A DNA stretch of 64,000 nucleotides from Verrucomicrobiota bacterium (GTDB lineage Bacteria; Verrucomicrobiota; Kiritimatiellia; CAJWTS01): NCBI GenBank assembly GCA_027623315.1, contig JAQBYD010000005.1:43002-107001 (forward strand). Reading direction: 5' to 3'. This document shows, one piece after another, positions 1 to 9,170 of the stretch (positions are counted from its first letter, which is position 1; the number at the start of each line of letters is the position of its first letter). The notes under the pieces are model-generated. The model searched no databases, was not told where the DNA came from, and saw only the letters and a program-made list of their open reading frames with translations. A program made the position numbers and the translations under genes.

Positions 1-2
1 AT

Positions 3-1205
3 CCGGATGAGTGGGCCAACGCAGCCTATTGCTGGCGCGTGCGTGCACGAAATCCAGGAACCCCGGTGGCAGGCGACTTTACGAGCGGCTTCAGCGCCTG
101 GGAGACCTTCCTACTCAACATTGAGGACGAGGGGGATAGTGCATCTCAGATCAACGGGACGGTCGTGTACTATGGATCGATCAGCGGTGGTAACACCGGC
201 GGCGTTCCGAACGAAGATCTTTCCATCATCGTGGAGGCGCACCGCAACGCGACCTTCACCGGACTCCCCACAGGGCGCGACTCGTTCATCGGCTCTGTGG
301 ATTCAGATGACCGGCCTGGTGAGCAGGGAGACTTCAAGCTCAAGGGCCTGCGCCAGGGCGACTACTTTGTCGTGGCCTATATCGACTCCAACGGAAACGG
401 TAAGCTGGACGGATTCGAGTCATTCGGGTTCAGCAAGGATTACGTCTTTGCCAGCACGTATCGACCGCGCCTGGTCGAATTGAGTGGCACCGGAGCGGCC
501 CTGGTCCAAGGGCTCAAGATTCTTATTTTCGATCGTGACCTCGACGATGACGACCTTCCGGATGGCTGGGAGTGGCAGCACCTCGCCCAGTTCGGATACG
601 ATGGTCTGGATGACCCCAATGGCGACAATCTGGATCTTATCGACGAGTACAAAACCGGGGCAGATCCGAATGTCTTCGATACGGATGAGGACGGGCTTAC
701 CGATGAGTTCGAGGTCCTGATCGGCTCCAATCCAACCCTTGCAAACTCGGACGAGGACAACGATGGGGTGCCGACCGTTCTCGAGATCGGATGGGACAGC
801 AACAATGGATACAATCCGTTTGATGCGAACTCGCATGGCCCCGCGGGAACGGACCTGGACATTCATAATCCGGACACCGATGCAGATGGCGTTAACGACC
901 TTCTCGAAATTGCCGCCGGCTCGGATCCGCTGGATGGGCAGGATACCGGCAGCGTGTATATCAAGCGCGTGACAGTCGATGATGCCGGTAACCCCGTGCT
1001 GGAGTGGGATTACTATGCAAATAATCGATCCATGAACATTACCTGTAAGGTCATGTGCAGTTCCAACCTGGTGGAGTGGACAACCGCGCCCGGGGGAAGT
1101 GAAGTGATGGACGGTGATTCCACCGGTTCAACCGCCTACACCAATACGGCCGCGAATCGCTGTTTCTTTAAGCTTGATCTATCGGTCGATCTCGACCAGC
1201 AATAA
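3..1205 (+). CDS. Secreted thrombospondin type-3-like repeat protein, 5'-truncated by window edge
   Basis: The frame is open from the first bases. Residues before the first possible start (GTG at 39) read AAYCWRVRARN, like the last strand of a fibronectin type III domain, so the gene begins outside the window and the GTG is internal. A carboxypeptidase-regulatory-like stretch (GDYFVVAYIDSNGNGKLDG) follows, then about 130 residues of Asp/Asn-rich calcium-binding repeats (DTDEDGLTDEFEV, NPDTDADGVNDLLEI) typical of TSP3-like modules in exported bacterial proteins. The last ~90 residues look like a beta-sandwich and carry two cysteines. Likely a surface or secreted adhesin or structural protein; substrate unknown. 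A lipoprotein gene follows 103 bp downstream on the same strand. Confidence 0.8.
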   Translation, partial: PDEWANAAYCWRVRARNPGTPVAGDFTSGFSAWETFLLNIEDEGDSASQINGTVVYYGSISGGNTGGVPNEDLSIIVEAHRNATFTGLPTGRDSFIGSVDSDDRPGEQGDFKLKGLRQGDYFVVAYIDSNGNGKLDGFESFGFSKDYVFASTYRPRLVELSGTGAALVQGLKILIFDRDLDDDDLPDGWEWQHLAQFGYDGLDDPNGDNLDLIDEYKTGADPNVFDTDEDGLTDEFEVLIGSNPTLANSDEDNDGVPTVLEIGWDSNNGYNPFDANSHGPAGTDLDIHNPDTDADGVNDLLEIAAGSDPLDGQDTGSVYIKRVTVDDAGNPVLEWDYYANNRSMNITCKVMCSSNLVEWTTAPGGSEVMDGDSTGSTAYTNTAANRCFFKLDLSVDLDQQ

Positions 1206-1308
1206 TGGCCTCGACATGACGCCGTGGTAGTGATACACCACAGCCTCCGACACCGAAAAACTGCGCCCCGGCATATCGGCGCGCCGATACTAAGGAAAAA
1301 CAACTGCT

Positions 1309-2280
1309 ATGAAGAAACTCGGATCATTGGGTGCGCTCCTCGCCGCAATCATCGCCATGGTTGGCTGCGAGGGCTGGGAAAGCGGAAGCGACGTGTTCAC
1401 CTGGGACGACAGCTTCGCATTCGCGAACTTCAACGGCCTCTACCGTCCCGTCGACAGCTCCACGATCGTGTTCGGTTTCTCGGCACAGTCGAGCTTTACG
1501 TCGGATACCAATGCGACGCCGACAACCATTGAGAACGCCGAGACTACCCTGGCCCAGGGGGACGGCAGCAGCATCTTCTTCGCTAGCTCCGATGAAGGGT
1601 TCATTATGTCGCCAGTCGTGTTGGCGTCATCGGTGACAATTGACGCCGGCGGATTCGAGATGCAGGACGATGGTGAGGGCAACCTAAGCGCCGACGACGG
1701 ATCGACGGGTACGATAGACTACACCACGGGCGGCTGGACTCTATCATTCGTCGCACCTCCCGCGAATGGCGTGCAGATCATCGCGACCTACACCTTCTCC
1801 CCGAGCGGCGTGATCGGCACCTCCGGCAGCGGAGGGAGCGGTAGTGGAATCGATCCCGACACGGCGCCGGGCTCCGACGACGCACTGCCGACGAGCGGCA
1901 ATATTGTGACCTTTATCCTTCGCCAGACGGGCAACCTGCTCACGATAATCGATAGCAATGGCGACTCGTACAACGGCCAGATGGAGTCGCTCGACTTCAC
2001 GCGCAGCAGTGCCAATCCGAATATCACGATCGCGACGGATGGCCCGATCGTCGGTCAGGCGACCATGCATGGCGTGTCACAGGGCGTCGGAGTGACCATG
2101 TTCCTCACGCTCAACGGCACCCTCTTCCAGGACAACTTTGCCGACCGCATCATCCAGGGCACCTGGGTCCAGGAGGACGGACGCACGGCCGACATTTTTG
2201 GCGCCGCGCCCACGGTGACTGTCATCCAGGACACCGTTGGAACCGGGACGAACAATACGGCGAACACGACGACCCAGTAG
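1309..2280 (+). CDS. Secreted lipoprotein of unknown function
   Basis: This 323-residue protein starts with a lipoprotein signal peptide: MKKLG, a hydrophobic stretch, then the lipobox MVGC at about residues 18-21. The mature part is Ser/Thr/Gly/Asp-rich and beta-strand-like, with a flexible linker (GSGGSGSGIDPDT) near residue 170 that splits it into two halves. An AAGGAA ribosome-binding-like sequence lies upstream of the ATG. I do not recognise the family. Position after another exported protein suggests an envelope role. The existence of the gene is well supported; its function is unknown. Confidence 0.8.
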   Translation: MKKLGSLGALLAAIIAMVGCEGWESGSDVFTWDDSFAFANFNGLYRPVDSSTIVFGFSAQSSFTSDTNATPTTIENAETTLAQGDGSSIFFASSDEGFIMSPVVLASSVTIDAGGFEMQDDGEGNLSADDGSTGTIDYTTGGWTLSFVAPPANGVQIIATYTFSPSGVIGTSGSGGSGSGIDPDTAPGSDDALPTSGNIVTFILRQTGNLLTIIDSNGDSYNGQMESLDFTRSSANPNITIATDGPIVGQATMHGVSQGVGVTMFLTLNGTLFQDNFADRIIQGTWVQEDGRTADIFGAAPTVTVIQDTVGTGTNNTANTTTQ

Positions 2281-2424
2281 CATGTACACGATTAGGCCTG
2301 CGCCGCCGCCGTGGGCCGCGACACACCTGCCCGCTGGACCGCAAAGAGCGTGTGGCCGCCATTTGTTCTGGTAGGAGTTTCGCCGGAATGTCAGACTGGG
2401 ACCGTCAAGACCCCCTCCAGTGAA

Positions 2425-3387
2425 ATGAAAGTCAAAGACTTTGATGAACTAGCATACCCGCGGCGTCGCCCGTGGTGGATCCTCCTGCTGTTGGTGGTGG
2501 TCGTCGCCTTCTTCGGGCTGCGCCGCAAGAATGCGGACGAGCCGAATCAGCCTGGGCCCCGGGAGGAGATCGCGGATGTCGAGGCCGTGGCGAACGAACC
2601 CGCCGCAGAGCGTCCGGTCCACAGCGAGCCGAAAGCCGCACCGCCCGCGCCGTTACCTACGGGCGACCTCAATGAACTAATCGCAAGAGGGGATTCCAGC
2701 CTGGCGGCGGGTGAACTCTCCGAAGCACGCGCAGCGTACGTTGCTGCACTTCGTCGGTGCCGCAACGCCTCCCTTCGCAGGGAGATCGAGGATAGACTCG
2801 GGCCGGTGCATGTCGACCTGGTCATGAATCCTCACATGATGCCCGAGAAGGTCCCGTACGTGGTGCGTCCCGGCGATTCGGTCGACCGACTGGCCAAGAA
2901 ATACGGCGTGACGAAGGACTTGATTATCCAGAGCAATCGAATCGCCAACCCGAACCTGATCAAGGCCGGGGATCAGCTTCGAATTCTGAAGGCGAAATTC
3001 AACGTGACCGTGAGCAAGTCACGCAACGATTTGCGGGTCGAGATGAATGAGCGATTCTTCAAGCGATACCGCATCGGAACCGGTGAGTTCGGCAAGACTC
3101 CCGTCGGTACCTTCGTGATCGACCTCAAGCAGACGAATCCGGACTGGTGGGCGAAGGGTAAACGCGTACGGTTCGGCGAAAAGGAAAATATTCTCGGTAC
3201 CCGCTGGATGTCGATCAAGGCATCCGGAGAAACGCCGAAGGTCTCCGGGTACGGGATTCACGGAACGTGGGACGATAGCACCATCGGTAAGGCATTGAGC
3301 GCGGGTTGCATTCGCATGCGCAATCCGGAGGTCGAAGAGCTCTACGTGCTCTTGCCCATCGGCACCCCGGTGACGATTAACGAGTAA
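2425..3387 (+). CDS. Membrane-anchored LysM and L,D-transpeptidase (YkuD) protein
   Basis: From the ATG at 2425 the 320-residue protein has a short cytoplasmic lead (MKVKDFDELAYPRRR), one membrane helix at about 16-31, a Pro/Ala/Glu-rich spacer with a short helical region, a LysM domain at about 143-186 (YVVRPGDSVDRLAKKYGV) and a YkuD domain from ~190 to the end. The catalytic signature is present: His279 in GIHGTWD and Cys295 in SAGCIRMRN. YkuD enzymes form 3-3 peptidoglycan cross-links or attach proteins to peptidoglycan, and LysM binds glycan. The frame stays open upstream to 2311, but that extension would precede the charged lead and helix and looks untranslated. Confidence 0.9.
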   Translation: MKVKDFDELAYPRRRPWWILLLLVVVVAFFGLRRKNADEPNQPGPREEIADVEAVANEPAAERPVHSEPKAAPPAPLPTGDLNELIARGDSSLAAGELSEARAAYVAALRRCRNASLRREIEDRLGPVHVDLVMNPHMMPEKVPYVVRPGDSVDRLAKKYGVTKDLIIQSNRIANPNLIKAGDQLRILKAKFNVTVSKSRNDLRVEMNERFFKRYRIGTGEFGKTPVGTFVIDLKQTNPDWWAKGKRVRFGEKENILGTRWMSIKASGETPKVSGYGIHGTWDDSTIGKALSAGCIRMRNPEVEELYVLLPIGTPVTINE

Positions 3388-3396
3388 ACCGCGCTT

Positions 3397-3785
3397 TCTC
3401 AATCGGAGATCCCGCGGAGCAGCGGATAACCGGGGAATGCGCTCCGCGCTTGGATTGGGGATCCAGAGAGTGCGACGGAGATCATTCGAGCAACTCTCAC
3501 TCTCCGAATCGCGAATCCCGCGGAGCAGCGGACGTCCAGGAACGCGCTCCGCGCTCAGATTGGGGATCCACGGAGTGCGCTGTAGCTCCCGAGGATCCAA
3601 TCGCACTCTCCGAATCCCAATTCCTGCGGAGCAGAGAAGCAGCGGACAACCGGGGAAGCGCTCCGCGCGTAGATTGGGGATCCAGAGAGTGCGACCTGAC
3701 CGCTTCGACTCCATCGCACTCTCCGAATCCCAAATCCTGCGGCTTGCCCTCCGAAGCAATCCCGCGGCCGCGGGAGCGTAGGAGG
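3397..3785. repeat. Tandem array of ~105-114 bp hairpin-forming repeats
   Basis: The gap between the transpeptidase and aspS holds three imperfect tandem copies. The marker GATTGGGGATCCA recurs at about 3453, 3558 and 3672, a period of 105 and then 114 bp. Each unit contains GCGGAGCAGCGGA paired with CGCTCCGCGC, and GGGGATCCAGAGAGTGCGA paired with the downstream TCGCACTCTCCGAATCCC, so each can fold into long nested hairpins. A degenerate part of a further unit and a palindromic CCGCGGCCGCGG follow. Short frames across it are by-products of the periodicity. No coding function is seen. Confidence 0.75.
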
Positions 3786-3873
3786 GAGCCGCGGCCGGAG
3801 GACCCGGGCAGCCTCCGCGCTTGACTTCTCTTGTGCCCCCCAGCACGATTATGCGCTTTCGGATTTAGAGATT

Positions 3874-5685
3874 ATGCATAGCTATAGAACTCATACCTGT
3901 GGAGAGCTGCGTGCGGAAGACGTGGGCAAACGAGTGCGTGTTTCGGGATGGGTATTCCACAAGCGCGATCATGGCGGATTACTCTTCTTCGATCTGCGGG
4001 ACCACTACGGTCTAACGCAAGCCGTCTTCTACCCCGAGCGAGCATTCTTCGACGAGTGCCAGCACATGAAGCTCGAGAGCGTGGTGACCGTGACGGGGGA
4101 GGTCGTGAAGCGCGACGACGACACGATTAACCCGAAGATGCCAACCGGCGCGATTGAGGTCGTCGTGGACGAATTTTGCGTGCAGGGACCGGCAGAAACA
4201 TTGCCCCTATACTTGGCTGGTGACGACGAGGGACCCGAGGAGACGCGGCTCAAGTACCGGTTCCTCGATCTGCGCCGGGAGAGGATGCAGCGCAACATCA
4301 TCCTTCGCTCGAAGATTATCGCAAGCATCCGGAATCGCATGATCGGGCACGGTTTCAATGAGCTCCAAACGCCGATTCTGACCAGTAGTTCGCCAGAGGG
4401 CGCGCGTGATTACCTGGTGCCCAGTCGTGTGCATCCCGGCAAATTCTACGCCTTGCCGCAGGCCCCGCAACAGTTCAAGCAACTTCTGATGGTGGCCGGC
4501 TTTGAGAAGTATTTCCAGATCGCTCCGTGTTTCAGGGATGAAGATGCCCGTGCAGATCGATCTCCGGGGGAGTTTTACCAGCTCGATCTGGAGATGTCCT
4601 TTGTTGAACAGGACGATGTCTTTGCCGTCGTAGAAGATGTGCTATCGGGAGTGTTCGAAGAGTTCTCGGATCGAACCGTCGACAAGCCGCCCTATCTTCG
4701 GATTCCTTACCGGGAAGCGATGCTGAAGTACGGAACGGACAAGCCCGATCTGCGTAACCCGATCGTGAACGTTGACCTCACGGACGTCTTCACCGAGTCA
4801 GAGTTCAATGCATTCCGCACGGTGGTCGAGAAGGGCGGCGTCGTTCGAGGTATTCCCGTCAAAAAGATCGCGGAAAAGCCGAGAAGTTTCTTCGACAAGC
4901 TTGTCGAGTTCGCGCAAACCCACGGGGCGAAGGGACTCGCATACCTCGTATGGACTTCCGGAGGCGTCAAGGGTCCCATCGCAAAATTTTTGAAACCGGG
5001 CGAGCTGGAGGGAATTCAGAAACGCACTGGCAGCGAGGATGGAGACGTGGTTTTCTTCGTCTCGTCCGATGAGAAAAGCGCAGACCGCGTTGCCGGCGAG
5101 GTCCGCAACGAGTTGGGCCGCCAGCTGGATCTGCTTGAGAAGGATGTCTTCCGGCTCTGCTGGATCGTCGATTACCCCATGTTCGAACTGGATGAGGAAA
5201 CCGGCAAGATAGAGTTCTCACACAATCCATTCTCGATGCCACAGGGAGAGATGAAAGCCCTCGAGGAGCAGGATCCGCTGGACGTACTGGCCTACCAGTA
5301 TGACATCGTGTGCAACGGCATCGAGCTGTCCAGCGGGGCGATTCGGAATCACCGTCCCGAGATCATGTACAAGGCCTTCGATATCGCAGGTTACACGCGT
5401 GAGGATGTTGATCAGCAGTTTCGCGGAATGATCAATGCTTTCAAACTCGGGGCACCACCGCACGGCGGGCTCGCGCCGGGAGTCGACCGAATCGTGATGC
5501 TGATTGCCGAAGAGGTCAATATTCGCGAGGTGATCGCATTTCCGATGAATCAGAACGCCCAGGACCTGATGATGAACGCACCGAGTGAAGTCTCAGAGAA
5601 GCAACTTCGCGAACTGCACCTCAAGCTCGAGCTTCCGAAGGAAGAGAGCGTCGAGCCGAAGTCAGAAGTAGTTAGTGAGAAGTGA
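3874..5685 (+). CDS. aspS: Aspartyl-tRNA synthetase
   Basis: A class II aminoacyl-tRNA synthetase that charges tRNA-Asp. The 603-residue length fits the bacterial form. The N-terminal OB anticodon-binding fold ([20 protein letters not shown]), motif 2 ([16 protein letters not shown], from ~220), the bacterial GAD insertion (~290-410) and motif 3 ([12 protein letters not shown], ~530) are all visible. It starts at [12 protein letters not shown], normal for the family. The last residues (SEVVSEK) are encoded by a repeat shared with the convergent hisS gene, so the tail is not part of the conserved enzyme. The hairpin array lies just upstream. Confidence 0.97.
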   Translation: MHSYRTHTCGELRAEDVGKRVRVSGWVFHKRDHGGLLFFDLRDHYGLTQAVFYPERAFFDECQHMKLESVVTVTGEVVKRDDDTINPKMPTGAIEVVVDEFCVQGPAETLPLYLAGDDEGPEETRLKYRFLDLRRERMQRNIILRSKIIASIRNRMIGHGFNELQTPILTSSSPEGARDYLVPSRVHPGKFYALPQAPQQFKQLLMVAGFEKYFQIAPCFRDEDARADRSPGEFYQLDLEMSFVEQDDVFAVVEDVLSGVFEEFSDRTVDKPPYLRIPYREAMLKYGTDKPDLRNPIVNVDLTDVFTESEFNAFRTVVEKGGVVRGIPVKKIAEKPRSFFDKLVEFAQTHGAKGLAYLVWTSGGVKGPIAKFLKPGELEGIQKRTGSEDGDVVFFVSSDEKSADRVAGEVRNELGRQLDLLEKDVFRLCWIVDYPMFELDEETGKIEFSHNPFSMPQGEMKALEEQDPLDVLAYQYDIVCNGIELSSGAIRNHRPEIMYKAFDIAGYTREDVDQQFRGMINAFKLGAPPHGGLAPGVDRIVMLIAEEVNIREVIAFPMNQNAQDLMMNAPSEVSEKQLRELHLKLELPKEESVEPKSEVVSEK

Positions 5686-5767
5686 GAAGTGGTTAGTCGG
5701 AAGTGGTTAGTCGGAAGTCGGGATCTGTTCTGACTACTCACTTCTGACTACTCACTTCTGACTTCCC
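5658..5767. repeat. Palindromic short-repeat block between convergent aspS and hisS
   Basis: The block is built from variants of GAAGTCAGAAGTAGTTAGTGA on the left and their reverse complement (TCACTTCTGACTACTCAC) on the right, so the transcript can form a long stem. Both convergent genes end inside it: aspS stops at 5685 and hisS at 5738. It may act as a bidirectional transcription end. No T-tract follows the stem, so that role is inferred. Confidence 0.75.
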
Positions 5768-7027
5768 AATAAGCGGCATCACCCGCTCTTCGCCATCGGC
5801 CATCGTCTTAAGCCGGCAGCTCCCCGCGGCTACGTCGTCGGGTCCGATGTAGGCCGCTTCGCGAAAGCCCTTCTTGTCCGCTCGCGAGAAAAACTGTTTG
5901 GGCTTCTCGGTGTGTGTGGCGAGGTCAACGGACTGGCCCGCCTTGCGCAATGCGCACGCGACCTCAACGGCCGCGTCGCGCTCGGAATCCGTCATGTAGC
6001 CCACGGTCACGTCGCGTGATGGCGAGCAACCGTCGAAGAGGTTTTTCTCCTCAAGCAGATCCGCAATAACGACGTCCCCGAATCCGAGCCCGACAGCGGT
6101 CGTCGGTTTGCCGCCTATTTCGGTCAGCAGGTTGTCGTACCGTCCGCCGCCGAAGATTGCGCGGCCCGTGCGCGCTGTGTCGTAGGCTTCGAATACGATT
6201 CCAGTATAATAGCCGAGCCCACGAATCACGGAGATGTCGAACTGGATCATACTGGACAGGTCGTAGCGTGAGAGGCGTTCGAATAGCTCGTTGAGGGCAT
6301 GCACGGCGGCAGAGTCTTCTCCAAGGAGTTGTGCCGCATCGTCCAGCGATTCGACCTCCAGCAGTCTGTTTACGCTGGCGATGGCGCTTTGATCGAGGCC
6401 GGCCTGGGTGAGGAAAGGCGTCAAATCGTCAACTTTATCGCGCTTGTCGAGGGCCAGGAAGACGGAGGGATGCTGGTCGGCGGGGATGCCGCTCCGAGCG
6501 AGAAGTTCGCCGAGCAAGGCCCGGTGGTTGACCCGAATCCGCACATCGGAGGCCGTGAGTCCCATCATGCCCATCGCGTCGGCGGCGGCCGCGAGCACTT
6601 CGACCTCTGCGGTCAAAGCCGGTTCTCCAACGATGTCGAGATTCCACTGGTAATGCTCGCGCCGCCGGCCCTTGGTCATGCGTTCGTAGCGGAAACATTG
6701 TGCAATCGTGAACCATTTGACCGGGAATGCGAGTTCTCCATGGCGGGCGGCGATCATGCGCGCGAGCGTCGGCGTCATCTCCGGGCGGAGAGCGAGTTCG
6801 CGGCCGCTCTTGTCGGCGAATGCGTAAATCTGCTGGACGATCTCCTCGCCGCCTTTGCGCTTGAGAAGCTCCAGGGTCTCTACCACGCAGGCATCGTACT
6901 GCTCGAAGCCGAAACGCCGGGACGCACGCGTCCAGGCGTCAAAGACGAAGGATCGACGAAGCATCTCGTCGGGGTAGAAATCGCGCATCCCGCGAGGGGC
7001 GGCAAGGTTCTGCTTGGAGGGACTCAA
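5738..7027 (-). CDS. hisS: Histidyl-tRNA synthetase
   Basis: A class II synthetase of 429 residues that charges tRNA-His. The N-terminal PRGMRDFYPDE, motif 2 (CFRYERMTKGRRREHYQW, ~111), the histidine-specific GLGYYTGIVFEAY (~274) and GGRYDNLL are present, followed by an anticodon-binding domain from ~335. Its start overlaps the stop of the upstream HU gene by 4 bp, indicating coupled translation. The last residues (SEVSSQK) come from the palindromic repeat that also supplies the tail of aspS. Anticodon-recognition residues lie well before this tail, so activity should be unaffected. Confidence 0.97.
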   Translation of the reverse strand: MSPSKQNLAAPRGMRDFYPDEMLRRSFVFDAWTRASRRFGFEQYDACVVETLELLKRKGGEEIVQQIYAFADKSGRELALRPEMTPTLARMIAARHGELAFPVKWFTIAQCFRYERMTKGRRREHYQWNLDIVGEPALTAEVEVLAAAADAMGMMGLTASDVRIRVNHRALLGELLARSGIPADQHPSVFLALDKRDKVDDLTPFLTQAGLDQSAIASVNRLLEVESLDDAAQLLGEDSAAVHALNELFERLSRYDLSSMIQFDISVIRGLGYYTGIVFEAYDTARTGRAIFGGGRYDNLLTEIGGKPTTAVGLGFGDVVIADLLEEKNLFDGCSPSRDVTVGYMTDSERDAAVEVACALRKAGQSVDLATHTEKPKQFFSRADKKGFREAAYIGPDDVAAGSCRLKTMADGEERVMPLIGKSEVSSQK

Positions 7028-7335
7028 GGCTGGCCGCCGCGCACCACTTCTTTCATCTTCTTGCCCGGCTTAAAGCGGACCACACGGCGTTCTGGGATCT
7101 CGACCTTCTCTTCCGGTCGTGCGGGGTTGTAGCCCTGGCGGGCCTTGCGGCTCTTAACCTGGAAGACTCCGAAGTCTCGGAACTCAACATTACGACCCTG
7201 GACGAGACTGTCGACGATGTAATCGAGGGATTTCTGAAGCACCGCTTGCACATCTTGCTGAACGATGCCCGTCTCAGTTGCGATCCGGGCAACCAACTCC
7301 CGCTTGGTAAGATGTCCATTCTGTTCGTCTTGCAT
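7024..7335 (-). CDS. HU/IHF-family DNA-binding protein
   Basis: A 103-residue nucleoid protein that bends DNA. It begins with a short extra lead (MQDEQNGH) and then has the family pattern LTKRELVARIATETGI, the dimerisation helices, and the beta-arm region EFRDFGVFQVKSRKARQGYN followed by RRVVRFKPGKKMKE. It lies between aroF (54 bp upstream) and hisS (4 bp overlap), so the three are probably one transcript. Whether it behaves as HU or IHF cannot be read from one sequence. Confidence 0.93.
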   Translation of the reverse strand: MQDEQNGHLTKRELVARIATETGIVQQDVQAVLQKSLDYIVDSLVQGRNVEFRDFGVFQVKSRKARQGYNPARPEEKVEIPERRVVRFKPGKKMKEVVRGGQP

Positions 7336-7389
7336 GATCGTCTGCCCGAAGACTTGAGTCTCCGATGTCGTGGCGGGCGTGTCAAGTGT

Positions 7390-8412
7390 CTACCAGGCTG
7401 GTTTCAATCCCGAGGCCTGGATGAAAGGCAGGATCGAGACCATCAGTTCCTCAAACATCTCCGTCGTTAGCTGTTGCTGTTGATCGCTGTACGCGGATTC
7501 CGGATCATTATGGACCTCAATCATGAGCCCATCGGCCCCGGCCGAGATGGCGGCGGCCGCGAGGTCGGGCAGAAGGTCGCGGCGCCCGGCGGCGTGGCTG
7601 GGGTCCACAAATACCGGGAGGCTCGACTCTCGTTTGGCGATTGCAACCGCGCTGATATCAAGCGTGTTGCGCGTGGCGGTCTCGAACGTACGAATGCCAC
7701 GCTCGCAAAGAATGATGTTGGGGTTTCCGTTCTTGGCTATGTACTCGGCTGCGAGCAACCATTCCTCGATCGTGGCCATCATACCTCGCTTGAGGAAGAC
7801 CGGCTTGCCCGCCGCTGCCACCGCCTCGAGCAATGCGTAATTCAGGCCATTCCTGGCGCCGATTTGGAAGACATCAACCATGGGTGTCATCATTTCGATA
7901 TCGCTGACGCGGAGGACTTCCGAGATCACGGGCATTCCGGTCTCAGCTTTCGCCTGTTGGAGAATCTCGAGCGCTTCCTCTCCCAGGCCTTGGAAATCGT
8001 AGGGCGATGTTCGTGGTTTGAACGCGCCTCCGCGAAGTATCGTGGCGCCGGACTGCTTGACGGCTCGAGCTACGCTAAGCGTCTGATCGAGGCTCTCGAC
8101 CGAGCAGGGCCCGGCGATGACGTGCAGCGTGCCGTTACCGATCTCCAGATCACCGATGCGGACGATGGCCGTGCCGTCTTGAATCTCGCGGCTGACCAGC
8201 TTGTAGCGCTTCTGAATCGGCACCACGCGGTCCACGAACGACATGGCTTCCAACGCTTCCAGACTCTGGTGGGTCGTTTCATCACCGACAGCGGCTACGA
8301 CGGTCCGGATCTCGCCACGGATTGTGTGTGGCTCATATCCCAGCGCGCGCACATTGGCCTCAACCAGGGCGACCTCCTCAGAGGAGGCGCGTAATTTCAT
8401 CACGATAATCAT
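7390..8412 (-). CDS. aroF: 3-deoxy-7-phosphoheptulonate synthase, type I-beta with ferredoxin-like regulatory domain
   Basis: Catalyses the first step of the shikimate pathway, from phosphoenolpyruvate and erythrose 4-phosphate. At 340 residues it matches the Thermotoga-type enzyme: an N-terminal ferredoxin-like domain (~1-65) that in relatives binds Phe or Tyr for feedback inhibition, then a TIM barrel with IAGPCSVES, GARNGLNYALLE, KRGMMATIEEWLLAAEY, CERGIRTFE and FVDPSHAAGRRDLL. A GAAAGGA ribosome-binding site precedes the ATG. In the leader the sequence at 8437-8454 forms a 6-bp hairpin (TCGCAC/GTGCGA); no leader peptide or attenuator is evident. It probably heads the aroF-HU-hisS transcript. 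Confidence 0.95.
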   Translation of the reverse strand: MIIVMKLRASSEEVALVEANVRALGYEPHTIRGEIRTVVAAVGDETTHQSLEALEAMSFVDRVVPIQKRYKLVSREIQDGTAIVRIGDLEIGNGTLHVIAGPCSVESLDQTLSVARAVKQSGATILRGGAFKPRTSPYDFQGLGEEALEILQQAKAETGMPVISEVLRVSDIEMMTPMVDVFQIGARNGLNYALLEAVAAAGKPVFLKRGMMATIEEWLLAAEYIAKNGNPNIILCERGIRTFETATRNTLDISAVAIAKRESSLPVFVDPSHAAGRRDLLPDLAAAAISAGADGLMIEVHNDPESAYSDQQQQLTTEMFEELMVSILPFIQASGLKPAW

Positions 8413-8517
8413 GGTCTTTTCCTTTCAAACCAACAATCGCACCCGCGAGTGCGACTGGCAAGATGATTTGAGGGTCGGCCCGTGGGGCCTCACTGTGGTA
8501 CTTTCGTTCTGGATCAA

Positions 8518-9036
8518 ATGTCACGATGGAAAGAACCTCTGGGGATCGCGATCACCCTCCTCGTCCTGCTCGGCGTGGTGGTAGCGGATGCCGTGGTTGA
8601 TCGTGCGGCCGGCACGGTGCAGTCGGACCAGCGGGCGAATCTAGCCTTGGCGGATCTGCATGAACGAACCGGCGCGCCGCATCTTTCGATTGAGATCCTT
8701 GACGAGATATCCGCTCGCGACGGACGTCCGACTCGATTGGAGCTTCGCCGCGCGGCGCTATTGGTCAGGACCGGGCAGCTTACCGAAGCCGAGAAGATCT
8801 ACAACGACCTCCTGGCGCGGACACCACGATCCCCGGCCGTCGAATTCAATCTTGCAATCGTACGGCACCGACTGGGCCGATCGGACGAAGCCCAGGGCCT
8901 TCTGCGCGAATTCCTGGCCCGCTACGGCGATCTCCTCCCGGAGCACGCTGCGCGGGCGCAACTGGCGCTCCAACTGATGCAGAGCACCGCGCCAACGATG
9001 GGGCGAGCGCATGGCCTCGCGCATCCGCCTCGCTAG
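8518..9036 (+). CDS. Membrane-anchored tetratricopeptide repeat protein
   Basis: From the ATG at 8518 (MSRWKEPLGI) the 172-residue protein has one N-terminal membrane helix (~6-24) and then TPR-like helices: LALADLHERTGAPHLSIEIL, LRRAALLVRTGQLTEAEKIY and FNLAIVRHRLGRSDEAQGLL. The topology suggests a periplasmic TPR domain that scaffolds an envelope complex. The frame extends 12 codons upstream to 8482, but the hydrophobic helix is best placed with the later start. Divergent from aroF. No specific family is recognised. Confidence 0.75.
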   Translation: MSRWKEPLGIAITLLVLLGVVVADAVVDRAAGTVQSDQRANLALADLHERTGAPHLSIEILDEISARDGRPTRLELRRAALLVRTGQLTEAEKIYNDLLARTPRSPAVEFNLAIVRHRLGRSDEAQGLLREFLARYGDLLPEHAARAQLALQLMQSTAPTMGRAHGLAHPPR

Positions 9037-9170
9037 TCAACACGCGCCGTCGCCTTCTACCGCAATTCAGCTTACCGTTTCGCCCTCAGGCAGCGAGAAA
9101 GCGCACTTCAAGACCTGGGCACACGACGTCGGGGTTTGACCCGGTGGCCGGGGATCTGTACAATTCGCGG

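Noticed and set aside
2311..2424. N-terminal extension of the L,D-transpeptidase
   Set aside because: Would place 38 non-conserved residues before the charged lead and membrane helix; the later ATG is more natural.
3397..3785. CRISPR array
   Set aside because: Units are 105-114 bp, contiguous and self-complementary, with no unique spacers and no cas genes nearby.
6299..7132. Long plus-strand frame opposite hisS and the HU gene
   Set aside because: Antisense to two clearly conserved genes; composition is that of a GC-rich shadow frame.
7474..8394. 306-codon plus-strand frame opposite aroF
   Set aside because: Antisense to a fully conserved DAHP synthase; no motif of its own.
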